Assembly: GCA_937960715.1 (NCBI GenBank)
Contig: CALGOO010000199.1
Span: 1-17,326 of the forward strand
Length of the DNA stretch: 17,326 nucleotides
DNA from: an uncultured Candidatus Competibacteraceae bacterium
Lineage (GTDB): Bacteria; Pseudomonadota; Gammaproteobacteria; Competibacterales; Competibacteraceae
Direction: 5' to 3'
A model generated the notes under the pieces. That model did not search any database, was not told the DNA's origin, and saw only the letters and a program-made list of their open reading frames with translations. The position numbers and the translations under genes were made by a program. This document shows, piece by piece, positions 9,884 through 16,262 of this stretch (its first letter is position 1; every line of letters starts with the position of its first letter).

Positions 9884-10966
9884 TCAGGCGTCGTTATTAC
9901 CCAACACCACCCGCCGGCGCTGCCTGGCGAATTCCAGCAGCCGACGAATCGGCAACGCCGCCCGCTCGCGCACCGCTTCGTCGATCATGATCTCGTTGTC
10001 GCCGGTTTCCAGCACTCGCGCCAGATTGCGCAAGCCATTCATCGCCATCCACGGACAGTGGGCGCAACTGACGCAGGTCGCGCCCTTGCCGGCGATGGGC
10101 GCTTCCAGCAGGATTTTGTCCGGCGCCGCCTGCCTCATCTTGTGGAACAGACCGTTGTCGGTGGCGACGATGAACTTCTTCGCCGCCAGCTTGCGCACCG
10201 CCTCGACCAGCGCCGTGGTCGAACCCACCACGTCGGCCTGGGCGATCACGTCCAGCGGCGATTCCGGGTGGACCAGCACCTTGGCGTCGGGATGCTCGGC
10301 GCGCAGTTGGCGCAGTCCGTCGGCCTTGAACGCCTCGTGCACCACGCAGGCGGCGCTCCACAGCAGCATGTCCACCCCGGTTTCGCGCTGGACATACGCG
10401 CCCAGATGTCGATCCGGCGCCCAGATCAATTTTTCGCCGCGCTCCGCCAGATGGCGCACCAACTCCAGGGCGATGCCGGACGTCACCACCCAGTCTGAGC
10501 GAGCCTTCACCGCCGCGCTGGTGTTGGCGTAGACCACCACCGTCCGGTCGGGATGCTGGTCGCAAAAGGCGGTGAATTCATCGACGGGACAACCCAAGTC
10601 CAGCGAGCATTCGGCGTGCAAATCGGGCATCAGCACCCGCTTTTCCGGGTTGAGAATCTTGGCGGTCTCGCCCATGAACCGCACGCCGGCCACCACCAGG
10701 GTGCTGGATTTACACTCCGTCCCGAAGCGGGCCATGTCGAGCGAATCGGATACATAGCCACCCGTCGCCTCGGCCAGTTCCTGCAATTCGGGCGAGGTGT
10801 AGTAATGCGCGACCAGGGTGGCGTCCCGCTCGACCAGCAACCGCTGGATGCGCGCGGTCAGCGCCGCCCGCTCGGTGGCGTCCAGCGACTCGACCACGGT
10901 GGGCGGCACCTGCGTCGGCGCCAGGCGGCGATCCCGGATGATGTTCTCGGCAATGACAGCGCTCAT
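9884..10966 (-). CDS. nadA: Quinolinate synthase
   Basis: A 360-residue [4Fe-4S] enzyme that condenses iminoaspartate with dihydroxyacetone phosphate to quinolinate in de novo NAD synthesis. The three predicted cluster ligands are visible: Cys120 in HAECSLDLGCP, Cys207 in WSAACVVHEAF, and Cys304 in the CVSCAHCPWMAMNGL block. These match E. coli Cys113, 200 and 297 with a constant +7 offset. Other matches are HYYTSPELQELAEATGGYVSD, VYANTSAAVKARSDWVVTS and VHPESP. The frame is open for 21 more codons upstream, but ATG 10966 begins the family-like MSAVIAENI and has GGAG 11 bases upstream. The gene has its own promoter with an embedded palindrome. nadB and nadC, its usual pathway partners, are not in the window. 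Confidence 0.97.
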   Translation of the reverse strand: MSAVIAENIIRDRRLAPTQVPPTVVESLDATERAALTARIQRLLVERDATLVAHYYTSPELQELAEATGGYVSDSLDMARFGTECKSSTLVVAGVRFMGETAKILNPEKRVLMPDLHAECSLDLGCPVDEFTAFCDQHPDRTVVVYANTSAAVKARSDWVVTSGIALELVRHLAERGEKLIWAPDRHLGAYVQRETGVDMLLWSAACVVHEAFKADGLRQLRAEHPDAKVLVHPESPLDVIAQADVVGSTTALVEAVRKLAAKKFIVATDNGLFHKMRQAAPDKILLEAPIAGKGATCVSCAHCPWMAMNGLRNLARVLETGDNEIMIDEAVRERAALPIRRLLEFARQRRRVVLGNNDA

Positions 10967-11027
10967 TTTATGGTGTGCTCCAGAGGCGGCGGCGAGGTCC
11001 GATGAACCAGCGTGTCTTTGAATTTCC

Positions 11028-11056
11028 ATCTTAGTTTCATTTTGAAACTATTACAA
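11028..11056 (-). promoter_or_regulatory. Predicted nadA promoter (sigma-70 type)
   Basis: Reading toward nadA, TTGTAA (11056-11051) and TAAGAT (11033-11028) are separated by exactly 17 bases. Each hexamer keeps four of six consensus bases, and the pair ends about 60 bp before the nadA ATG. Transcription would start near 11020, leaving a leader of roughly 55 bases with no obvious riboswitch structure. The whole spacer is occupied by the palindrome listed separately. Confidence 0.55.
11032..11050. promoter_or_regulatory. 19-bp palindrome, candidate operator in the nadA promoter
   Basis: TAGTTTCATTTTGAAACTA is a perfect 8-bp inverted repeat around a 3-bp centre. It is AT-rich in a GC-rich genome and coincides with the spacer between the predicted -35 and -10 of nadA, the place where a dimeric repressor would block RNA polymerase. 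NAD-synthesis genes in other bacteria are repressed by NrtR, NadQ, NiaR or NadR; I cannot assign this site to one of them from the sequence. It is unlikely to be a terminator because no gene ends just before it and the stem is AT-rich. Confidence 0.55.
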
Positions 11057-11424
11057 GGCGATGACGGGATTTTGGCGGGCCATCGCGCCAAACCGGCGCT
11101 GGCGGCGAGCACGCAACGCAATCCGACGCGAACGCGGTCAAGCGCGCGTTGACTTGGCTGATGGGCGTCCAGTAAACCGACGGGCGCTGGGAACTGCCCA
11201 ACGACGGCGATCTGCCGACCACGGCGTTGGCCAGCCGCGCCCTCTGGCTCCATCGCCAAGCGTTCCCGGTCGAGACCGCGCTGGACCGGGCCGAGGCTTT
11301 CCTGCAAGGCCGGCGAGTGGGGGGCACTTGGAACGCGACCTGGGAGACCGCGCAGATCCTGATTGCGCTCTTGCCGCGCCACGATGACGTAGCACCCTTC
11401 GCCGACCCCTTGACCGCGCTACGC
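11057..11424 (+). pseudogene. Decayed fragment resembling prenyltransferase/squalene-cyclase toroid repeats
   Basis: No intact gene is present. Reading the plus strand gives DDGILAGHRAKPALAAS in one frame (11060 onward), then after an apparent frameshift near 11122 it gives ANAVKRALTWLMGVQ, an in-frame TAA at 11173, TDGRWELPNDGDLPTTALAS, and RVGGTWNATWETAQILIALL. The helix-Q-DGRW-helix-GTW pattern recalls alpha/alpha-toroid repeats of prenyltransferase and squalene oxidase-like proteins, hence the family guess. There is no start codon or ribosome site, the left end merges with the nadA promoter, and the right end stops at the IS inverted repeat. It is best read as the middle of a gene whose ends were lost when the insertion sequences arrived. 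Function of the parent is unknown. Confidence 0.5.
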
Positions 11425-11448
11425 GGCGCCCAACTCGCTATACTTCAA
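11425..11448. repeat. Left inverted repeat of the IS scar
   Basis: The core ACTCGCTATACTTCAA (11433-11448) matches the inverted right copy at 14 of 16 positions. GGCGCC lies just outside the core on both sides, allowing one gap. The stop codon of the minus-strand transposase remnant (11447-11445) falls within this repeat. Confidence 0.6.
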
Positions 11449-11808
11449 ACGGGCACGAGTTGCGTTTTTTCGAAGAGTTGGAACCGCAGGGTTAGCAAGG
11501 AATCCAGCGCGGCTTTGCGGGTGGTGTGGGTCTGGCGTAAGCAGTCGGTGATCGCGGTTTTGAAGGCGGGAAAGTCGGCGTAGTAGTGGGAATAAAGCAC
11601 TGTTGCTTGACGAACTTCCAGAGTCGTTCGATCCGGTTGAGATTGGGGGAGTAGGCGGGCAGGAAACACAGTTCGATCTGCAACTGGGCGGCGGTAGCTG
11701 GCGGCCCGCTGGCGCGCGGACGAAGAGGCGAGTCAGCGACCAGAGGAAGCCCAGAAAGGGCGCCAGCACAAAATGGGCGGCATCGACGAAAATTACGATT
11801 ACTACTCA
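11445..11808 (-). pseudogene. IS630-family transposase remnant 1 (DDE_3 type, internally deleted)
   Basis: The minus strand preserves the first catalytic-Asp region VIFVDAAHFVLAPFLG followed by LWSLTRLFVRAPAGRQ, then jumps frame near 11700 into LQIELCFLPAYSPNLNRIERLWKF, and shifts again near 11602 into VLYSHYYADFPAFKTAI, ending EKTQLVPV. The LPAYSPNLN-IERLW block is diagnostic of IS630 transposases. Compared with intact family members about 50-60 residues are missing between AGRQ and LQIEL, including the second catalytic Asp. The whole N-terminal helix-turn-helix part is also absent. The reading frame opens after a TGA at 11808-11806. The protein cannot be functional. Confidence 0.8.
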
Positions 11809-12143
11809 TTATGGACAACATCGTGGGCCATAAGAGTGCATCGTTGGTGTGCTGGCCGATGGCGCACGGGATTATGCCGCTGTATACCCCCCGTGAGTGG
11901 CGGCTGGTTGAATATGGCTGAATCGATCCAGCGGATCCTGGTGGGCGCGCCCTGGCGGGGCGGAGCCCGACCCGACCTGAACAACTCATCCACTGGCTGG
12001 AAGCGGTCGCGCGCGGTTGGAATGTCGCACCAACACCCTTCGTCTGGGATGGAAAACGGGCGCTCCGTCGCCAACAGACACGCGAACGACGCTATCATCC
12101 AGGCCGTTCCGGAGCCGTGACTCACCTACCGATTCCACATTGA
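11799..12143 (+). pseudogene. IS630-like transposase remnant 2 (C-terminal third, frameshifted)
   Basis: From 11799 the plus strand reads IMDNIVGHKSASLVCWPMAHG and IMPLYTP, then SGGWLNMAESIQRILV in a second frame, then ALAGRSPTRPEQLIHWLEAV and PTPFVWDGKRALRRQ in a third, ending at TGA 12141-12143. DNxxGHK is the second Asp region and YTP-GGWLNMAES the Glu region of a DDE endonuclease of IS630 type, but of a different subgroup from remnant 1. One frameshift lies at a run of six C residues (11887-11892), the other near 11943-11952. The N-terminal two thirds are missing. Confidence 0.78.
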
Positions 12144-12164
12144 AGGATAGAGAGTAATGGCGCC
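12140..12164. repeat. Right inverted repeat of the IS scar
   Basis: TTGAAGGATAGAGAGT (12140-12155) is the inverted partner of 11433-11448 with two mismatches. The stop codon of transposase remnant 2 (12141-12143) lies in it, mirroring the arrangement at the left end. A GGCGCC follows at 12159-12164. The remaining bases up to the fabB stop at 12198 hold nothing I recognise. Confidence 0.6.
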
Positions 12165-12197
12165 AAGCAAAGCAAGTGGCCCACTAGACGACCAGGG

Positions 12198-13415
12198 CTA
12201 ACCCTCGATCCGCCGGAACACCAGCGTGGCGTTGGTGCCGCCGAAGCCAAAGCTGTTCGACATCACCACCTTCAAGTCGGCGTTGTCCAGCCGCTCGCGC
12301 ATGATGGGGAAACCCTCCGCCGCCGGGTCGAGGGTTTCGATGTTGGCCGAGGCGGCGATAAAACGATTATCCATCATCAGCAGCGAATAGATCGCCTCAT
12401 GCACGCCCGCCGCGCCCAGCGCGTGGCCAGTTAGCGACTTGGTGGAACTGATCGGCGGAATCCGTTCGCCGAACACCTCGCGGATCGCCTCCAACTCCCG
12501 GATGTCGCCGGCCGGGGTGCTGGTGCCGTGGGTGTTGATGTAATCCACCGGCTCGTTCACCCCTTCCAGCGCCTGTTTCATGCAGCGCAGCGCGCCCTCG
12601 CCGGAGGGTTGCACCATGTCGAAACCGTCCGAAGTCGCGCCATAGCCGACCAGTTCGGCGTAAATCCGCGCCCCGCGCCGGCGGGCGTGTTCCAATTCCT
12701 CCAGCACGACGATCCCACCGCCGCCGGAGATCACGAACCCGTCGCGGTTGGCGTCATACGGGCGCGAGGCGGTTTGTGGGGTGGCGTTGTACTTGGTGGA
12801 CAACGCGCCCATGGCGTCGAACAGATGAGTCAGGCTCCAATGCACTTCCTCGCCGCCACCGGCGAACACGAGGTCCTGCTTGCCCCACTGGATCAGCTCG
12901 GCACCGTGGCCGATGCAGTGCGCGCCGGTGGCGCAGGCGGAGCCGATGCTGTAATTGACGCCCTTGATCTTGAACGGCGTCGCCAGACAGGCGGTCGTGG
13001 TGCTGCTCATGGTGCGCGGCACCATGTACGGCCCGACCCGTTTCAGGCCCTTGTTGCGCAACAGATCGGCAGCCTCGACCATGTTCTGCGGACTGCCGCC
13101 GCCGGTGCCGGTCACCAACCCGGTGCGCGGGTTCGACACCATCTCCTCCGGCAATCCGGCGTCGGCGATGGCCTCGCGCAAGGCAACATAATTGAAGGCG
13201 GCGGCGTCGCCCATGAACCGCAGCATCTTGCGGTCGATCAGCGCCGCCAGATCCACCCGCAACGGCCCGCGCACGTGGGAACGCAGGCCCATGGTCTTGT
13301 AGTCTTCCGCGAATTCCAGGCCACTGCGACCCTGCCGCAGCGACTCCAGTACTTCCCAGCGGTCGTTGCCGATGCTGGACACGATACCGATACCGGTAAT
13401 CACTACCCGTCTCAT
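12198..13415 (-). CDS. fabB: Beta-ketoacyl-ACP synthase I
   Basis: A 405-residue condensing enzyme (E. coli FabB 406). It elongates acyl-ACP and is needed to extend the cis-3-decenoyl-ACP made by FabA into unsaturated fatty acids. The active-site Cys161 is in SACATGAH, and the two catalytic histidines are in NTHGTSTP and LTGHALGAAG. The C terminus MSNSFGFGGTNATLVFRR is typical. Motif wording and the fabA neighbour favour FabB over FabF. The open frame extends far upstream through fabA, but the ATG at 13415 gives the canonical RRVVITGIGIVSSIG start with GAGG nine bases upstream. It lies 11 bp after fabA, so they form an operon. Its 3' end is 33 bp from the IS scar. Confidence 0.97.
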   Translation of the reverse strand: MRRVVITGIGIVSSIGNDRWEVLESLRQGRSGLEFAEDYKTMGLRSHVRGPLRVDLAALIDRKMLRFMGDAAAFNYVALREAIADAGLPEEMVSNPRTGLVTGTGGGSPQNMVEAADLLRNKGLKRVGPYMVPRTMSSTTTACLATPFKIKGVNYSIGSACATGAHCIGHGAELIQWGKQDLVFAGGGEEVHWSLTHLFDAMGALSTKYNATPQTASRPYDANRDGFVISGGGGIVVLEELEHARRRGARIYAELVGYGATSDGFDMVQPSGEGALRCMKQALEGVNEPVDYINTHGTSTPAGDIRELEAIREVFGERIPPISSTKSLTGHALGAAGVHEAIYSLLMMDNRFIAASANIETLDPAAEGFPIMRERLDNADLKVVMSNSFGFGGTNATLVFRRIEG

Positions 13416-13426
13416 CGTCGCTACCC

Positions 13427-13942
13427 TCAAAAGCCGTCGGTCGAGGTGAACAATCCGACCCGCAAATCCTTGCCGGTGTAAATGGTCCGGCCATCCACCT
13501 CCAGGTTGGCGTCGGCGATGCCCATGACCAGTTTGCGCAGGATGACCCGCTTCATGTGAATGTGATAGGTAAGTTTTTTCGCTTCCGGGCGCACCTGGCC
13601 AGTGAACTTGACCTCGCCGCAACCCAGCGCTCGCCCTCGCCCCTGGCCGCCCATCCAGCCCAGGAAAAACCCGACCAGTTGCCACATGGCGTCCAGCCCC
13701 AGACAACCTGGCATGACCGGATCGCCGATGAAATGACATTGGAAAAACCACAGATCGGGATGAATATCCAGTTCCGCGACAATCTCGCCCTTGCCATACT
13801 GGCCACCCTCGGAACCAATATGAACGATGCGATCCATCATCAGCATGTTCGGCAAGGGCAACTGGGCGTTGCCGGGGCCGAACAGCTCGCCACGGGCGCA
13901 GGCCAGCAGTTCCTCGCGGTTGTAACTGGACTTTTTATTCAC
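13427..13942 (-). CDS. fabA: 3-hydroxydecanoyl-ACP dehydratase/isomerase
   Basis: A 171-residue hotdog-fold enzyme (E. coli 172). It dehydrates 3-hydroxydecanoyl-ACP and isomerises trans-2- to cis-3-decenoyl-ACP, the branch point for unsaturated fatty acids. Catalytic His70 and Asp84 sit in FQCHFIGDPVMPGCLGLDAM at the same numbers as in E. coli. NMLMMDRIVHI and GCGEVKFTGQV are also diagnostic. I chose GTG at 13942 because the protein then begins MNKKSSYNREELL as in homologues; an in-frame TTG at 13966 would add eight unlike residues. AGGA precedes the GTG by 11 bases. First gene of the fabA-fabB operon, with a TATAAT box upstream. Confidence 0.97.
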   Translation of the reverse strand: MNKKSSYNREELLACARGELFGPGNAQLPLPNMLMMDRIVHIGSEGGQYGKGEIVAELDIHPDLWFFQCHFIGDPVMPGCLGLDAMWQLVGFFLGWMGGQGRGRALGCGEVKFTGQVRPEAKKLTYHIHMKRVILRKLVMGIADANLEVDGRTIYTGKDLRVGLFTSTDGF

Positions 13943-13986
13943 GACCTTGGATATCCTGTGGTGCAATGAGAAAAATTTAATGGGGA

Positions 13987-13992
13987 ATTATA
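13987..13992 (-). promoter_or_regulatory. Predicted fabA -10 element
   Basis: A perfect TATAAT on the minus strand lies about 45 bp before the fabA GTG. The best -35 at 17 bp is GTCATT, which is weak, so an activator may help; in E. coli FadR activates fabA, but I do not see a clear FadR or FabR site here. The element is immediately left of the small plus-strand ORF at 14011. Confidence 0.5.
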
Positions 13993-14010
13993 AAGGATTT
14001 TCATCGGCCA

Positions 14011-14136
14011 ATGACCAAACGGCTCATCGACATTCCCCGCATGACCGCGGGGATCAAGATCGCTGCCTGGGATGCATTGTTCCAGGGCCGGACCCCGGAG
14101 CGGCTGTATCGGCGGTTCCAACGGGCGCTGGCGTAA
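14011..14136 (+). CDS. Hypothetical small protein, 41 residues
   Basis: A short ORF from ATG 14011 to TAA 14134-14136 sits between divergent fabA and the 3' end of plsY. It begins MTKRLIDIPRMTAGIKIAAW, continues through DALFQGRTPERLYRRF and ends QRALA: basic, with an amphipathic C-terminal helix and no signal peptide or membrane segment. About four fifths of its third codon positions are G or C, as in the neighbouring genes, which favours real coding. Against it, the closest Shine-Dalgarno (AAGGA, 13993-13997) is 13 bases away and overlaps the fabA promoter on the other strand. I do not recognise the family. It could also be the surviving tail of a larger lost gene, although an in-frame TAA lies only 30 bases upstream of the ATG. 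Confidence 0.4.
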   Translation: MTKRLIDIPRMTAGIKIAAWDALFQGRTPERLYRRFQRALA

Positions 14137-14185
14137 TTTCAGGAACGGGGCCAGGCGCTGGCTTGATCTTCCCCGATTCGCCCCC

Positions 14186-14788
14186 TCAATCCTCCGGCCG
14201 ATCCGTGCCGATCTTGTCCTCGGCGCCGGCCAGCAGATTTCGGATGTTGGAACGGTGTCGCCAGACCAGGAGCGCCACCATGAACAGCAGGGCGACGAAT
14301 GGAACGCTCCCCAGCCCGAATACCCAGCCGAACAGCGGGGTCAACGCGGCGGCGGCTAGCGCCGCCAGCGAGGAAACGCGCGCCACGAAGGCCATGAACA
14401 ACCAAGTCGCCAACGCCGCCAGCGCCACCGGCCAGGACAGGCCAAGGATGACGCCAAAGGCGGTCGCCACACCCTTGCCGCCCTCGAAGCCGAAAAACAC
14501 CGGGTACAGATGCCCCAGGAACGCCGCCAGCGCGGTCAGGGCCAGTCCGGTTTCGTCCAGGCCGGCCCACCGCGCCAGCAGCACCGGCAGCAGACCCTTG
14601 AGAAAATCACCGGCCAGGGTAATGGCGGCGGCCTTTTTGCCGCCAAAGCGCAATACGTTGGTGGCGCCCGGATTGCGTGAGCCTTCCTGTCGGGGGTCGG
14701 GTAGACCCATCGCCCGACACACCAGGATCGCGGTGGAAATGGAGCCTGCCAGATAGCCGAACACGACGAACGACAAGGTTACGAGCAT
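14186..14788 (-). CDS. plsY: Acyl-phosphate:glycerol-3-phosphate acyltransferase
   Basis: A 200-residue inner-membrane enzyme that acylates glycerol-3-phosphate from acyl-phosphate, the first step of phospholipid synthesis. Several hydrophobic segments are evident, starting with VTLSFVVFGYLAGSI. The three cytoplasmic motifs are present: SRNPGATNVLR near residues 37-47 (family S-x3-PGAxN), GHLYPVFFGFEGGKGVAT in the middle, and WRHRSNIRNLLAG near the C terminus. The frame is open 27 codons further upstream, but ATG 14788 gives the expected N terminus; no clear Shine-Dalgarno precedes it. It diverges from folB across 204 bp. plsY and folB are neighbours in E. coli too. Confidence 0.96.
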   Translation of the reverse strand: MLVTLSFVVFGYLAGSISTAILVCRAMGLPDPRQEGSRNPGATNVLRFGGKKAAAITLAGDFLKGLLPVLLARWAGLDETGLALTALAAFLGHLYPVFFGFEGGKGVATAFGVILGLSWPVALAALATWLFMAFVARVSSLAALAAAALTPLFGWVFGLGSVPFVALLFMVALLVWRHRSNIRNLLAGAEDKIGTDRPED

Positions 14789-14898
14789 GGGATGCGCTGC
14801 CAACCGATTGCGGCTGAAATAAAACCGCCGCACTGCTCGATGTCTCCCGTCACCGGGTCCCCGAGCCAAACGCCCAAAGCGTCGTGCGGCCTGATTTC

Positions 14899-14907
14899 AG
14901 TATATCA
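14899..14907 (-). promoter_or_regulatory. Possible extended -10 for plsY
   Basis: TGATATACT on the minus strand fits an extended -10 (TGn-TATACT) about 110 bp before the plsY start, with no good -35. The 204-bp plsY-folB gap also contains TAAGAT at 14964-14969, a weak -10 candidate for folB, and a CCGGC/GCCGG hairpin around 14922-14937. GGAG at 14982-14985, seven bases before the folB ATG, is its ribosome-binding site. Confidence 0.35.
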
Positions 14908-14992
14908 CGCCTATAGGAATACCGGCGTAAGGGCCGGCTGGAGCCGGGACGGCAATTTTGCCCTAAGATAAACCACCACGCGGAGCCCCGCC

Positions 14993-15355
14993 ATGGATAT
15001 CATTTTCATTCGCGACCTGCGGGTCGAAACCCTCATCGGCGTTCATCCCTGGGAACGCCAGAAGCGCCGGACCCTGCTCCTCGACCTGGAACTGGGCGCC
15101 GACATTCGCCCGGCGGCCGCGACCGACCGCCTGGACGATACCCTGGATTATCAGGCCGTGGCGCGGCGACTGGTCGAGTTCGCCGCCGCCAGCGATTGCC
15201 AGTTGGTCGAAACCCTGGGTGAGCGCATCGCCGATCTCGTGTTGCGGGAATTCGCCGCGCCCTGGCTGCGGTTGACCGTGCGCAAGCCCGGCGCGGTGCG
15301 CGAGGCCGGCGAGGTCGGCGTCACGATCGAGCGCGGCCGCCACGATCTTGCCTGA
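14993..15355 (+). CDS. folB: Dihydroneopterin aldolase
   Basis: A 120-residue FolB. It cleaves 7,8-dihydroneopterin to 6-hydroxymethyl-dihydropterin and glycolaldehyde in folate synthesis and can act as an epimerase. The family start MDIIFIRDLRVETLIGVHPWER includes the pterin-binding Glu21 (in PWER), and the catalytic lysine is in VRKPGAVREAGEVGVTIERG. LDYQAVARRLVEF and LVETLGERIADLVL are also characteristic. A GGAG site lies seven bases before the ATG. It converges with the SH3-domain gene at 15397, with a 41-bp gap that shows no clear terminator. Confidence 0.97.
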   Translation: MDIIFIRDLRVETLIGVHPWERQKRRTLLLDLELGADIRPAAATDRLDDTLDYQAVARRLVEFAAASDCQLVETLGERIADLVLREFAAPWLRLTVRKPGAVREAGEVGVTIERGRHDLA

Positions 15356-15396
15356 TGCATGACCCGCCTGCGCGCCAGCGGCGGCGACACGAATCA

Positions 15397-16098
15397 CTAC
15401 AATCGACTCCACTGCGCCCGCTTCTGCTCCCGAATGCGCGGCATCATCACGGCCACCAGCAGGCAAGCGCCCAGGATCATCACTCCCATCAAAAATCGAA
15501 TGCTGTCGTTGTCGTTGCGCAACGCCCGATTTTCCTGCTGGGCGATTTGCAGTTCCCGCTCCAGGGTCACCGCCTGCTCCTGCAAGGTCTTGTTGCGCTC
15601 GTCGATCGCCACGGTGTCGGCCGCCACCTTGCGATAGTACGCCAGTTGCTGGCGCAGGCGCAGGGACTCTTCGTAAAGCTGGGGATAGCTCTTGGCTTCC
15701 GCGCCAGGTTTGCTGACCATGCTGTCCATATGCTGCTGGAGTTCAAAGTGTCGCGCCTTCAACTGCTCCAACTCCTGGCGCGTCTGGGCCAGTTGCTCCT
15801 GACTGCTGGGGGTGGAGCCGAGTTGGTCGCTGGGCAACCAACCCTTCGTGCCGGTGGGGGTGCGAATCTGGGTATAGCCCTTGGTCGCGTCCACCTTCAA
15901 CACCTCGACCGGGGCACCGCTTCGCGCCGCGCCGATGATCCTATGGCGGTTGGAAGCGCCCGCGCGCAACGGTATTTCCACGGTATCGCTGACATAGACG
16001 GTGGCCGAGGGTTGGGCGGTGGAACCGGGTTGGGCCGGGGCCGAAACCAGGGCGCAGGGAAACAACAGCAACGACAGGGCGAACAATGGCGTTTTCAT
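15397..16098 (-). CDS. SH3-domain membrane protein, YgiM type (TIGR04211-like)
   Basis: A 233-residue protein. The N-terminal signal peptide (MKTPLFALSLLLFPCALVSA) is followed by a bacterial SH3 domain around residues 32-95 (YVSDTVEIPLRAGASNRHRI to GTKGWLPSDQLG). A long coiled coil (about 100-200, rich in Glu, Gln, Leu) leads to one C-terminal membrane helix (FLMGVMILGACLLVAVMMP) and a short basic tail. This is the E. coli YgiM layout, and ygiM also lies near folB and plsY in E. coli. The SH3 part is predicted to face the periplasm. Its exact role is unknown. The start was chosen for the signal peptide, since the frame is open 52 codons further upstream; no clear Shine-Dalgarno is visible. 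TAGAAT (16159-16154, minus strand) may be its -10. Confidence 0.88.
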   Translation of the reverse strand: MKTPLFALSLLLFPCALVSAPAQPGSTAQPSATVYVSDTVEIPLRAGASNRHRIIGAARSGAPVEVLKVDATKGYTQIRTPTGTKGWLPSDQLGSTPSSQEQLAQTRQELEQLKARHFELQQHMDSMVSKPGAEAKSYPQLYEESLRLRQQLAYYRKVAADTVAIDERNKTLQEQAVTLERELQIAQQENRALRNDNDSIRFLMGVMILGACLLVAVMMPRIREQKRAQWSRL

Positions 16099-16262
16099 TC
16101 GAAGGCGGCGGCAAGCCCAAACGGGCGAGGAAGGGATCAAATGAACCTTGATTATTCTAACGGAATTGCGGCGCGAGTTGCATCCATGAACACTCTGATT
16201 GTGACGACGGGCAGCCCGGCGGCGTCTGTGATAAAACGCTATCTCGTTCTCCACCGTTCCCC

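Larger units (their letters stand above)
11425..12164. mobile_element. IR-bounded scar of two IS630-type elements joined head-to-head
   Basis: The segment contains the 3' parts of two IS630/Tc1-type transposase genes pointing outward (one minus, one plus) that meet at about 11790-11808. Each transposase stop codon lies inside or at the edge of a short sequence repeated in inverted orientation at the two ends, which identifies both ends as the 3' termini of IS elements. The 5' halves and inner termini of both are missing, and both frames carry lesions, so neither transposase can be made. The two proteins belong to different IS630 subgroups, so this is not one element folded back on itself. Confidence 0.65.

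Noticed and set aside
11032..11050. Reading the nadA-upstream palindrome as a transcription terminator
   Set aside because: The stem is AT-rich with a 3-base loop, no gene ends just before it, and it sits exactly between promoter hexamers, so an operator is the better reading.
11057..12197. An intact accessory system (CRISPR, toxin-antitoxin, defence genes) in the gene-poor region
   Set aside because: No regularly spaced repeats and no complete reading frames with start and ribosome site were found; the content is explained by decayed gene and IS fragments.
12157..12201. A 14-codon plus-strand ORF after transposase remnant 2
   Set aside because: It starts within the IS terminal region and ends in the fabB stop; too short, and with no support as a peptide.
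13943..13966. An upstream in-frame TTG start for fabA
   Set aside because: It would add eight residues (MHHRISKV) not found in FabA; the GTG at 13942 places catalytic His70 and Asp84 at the standard positions.
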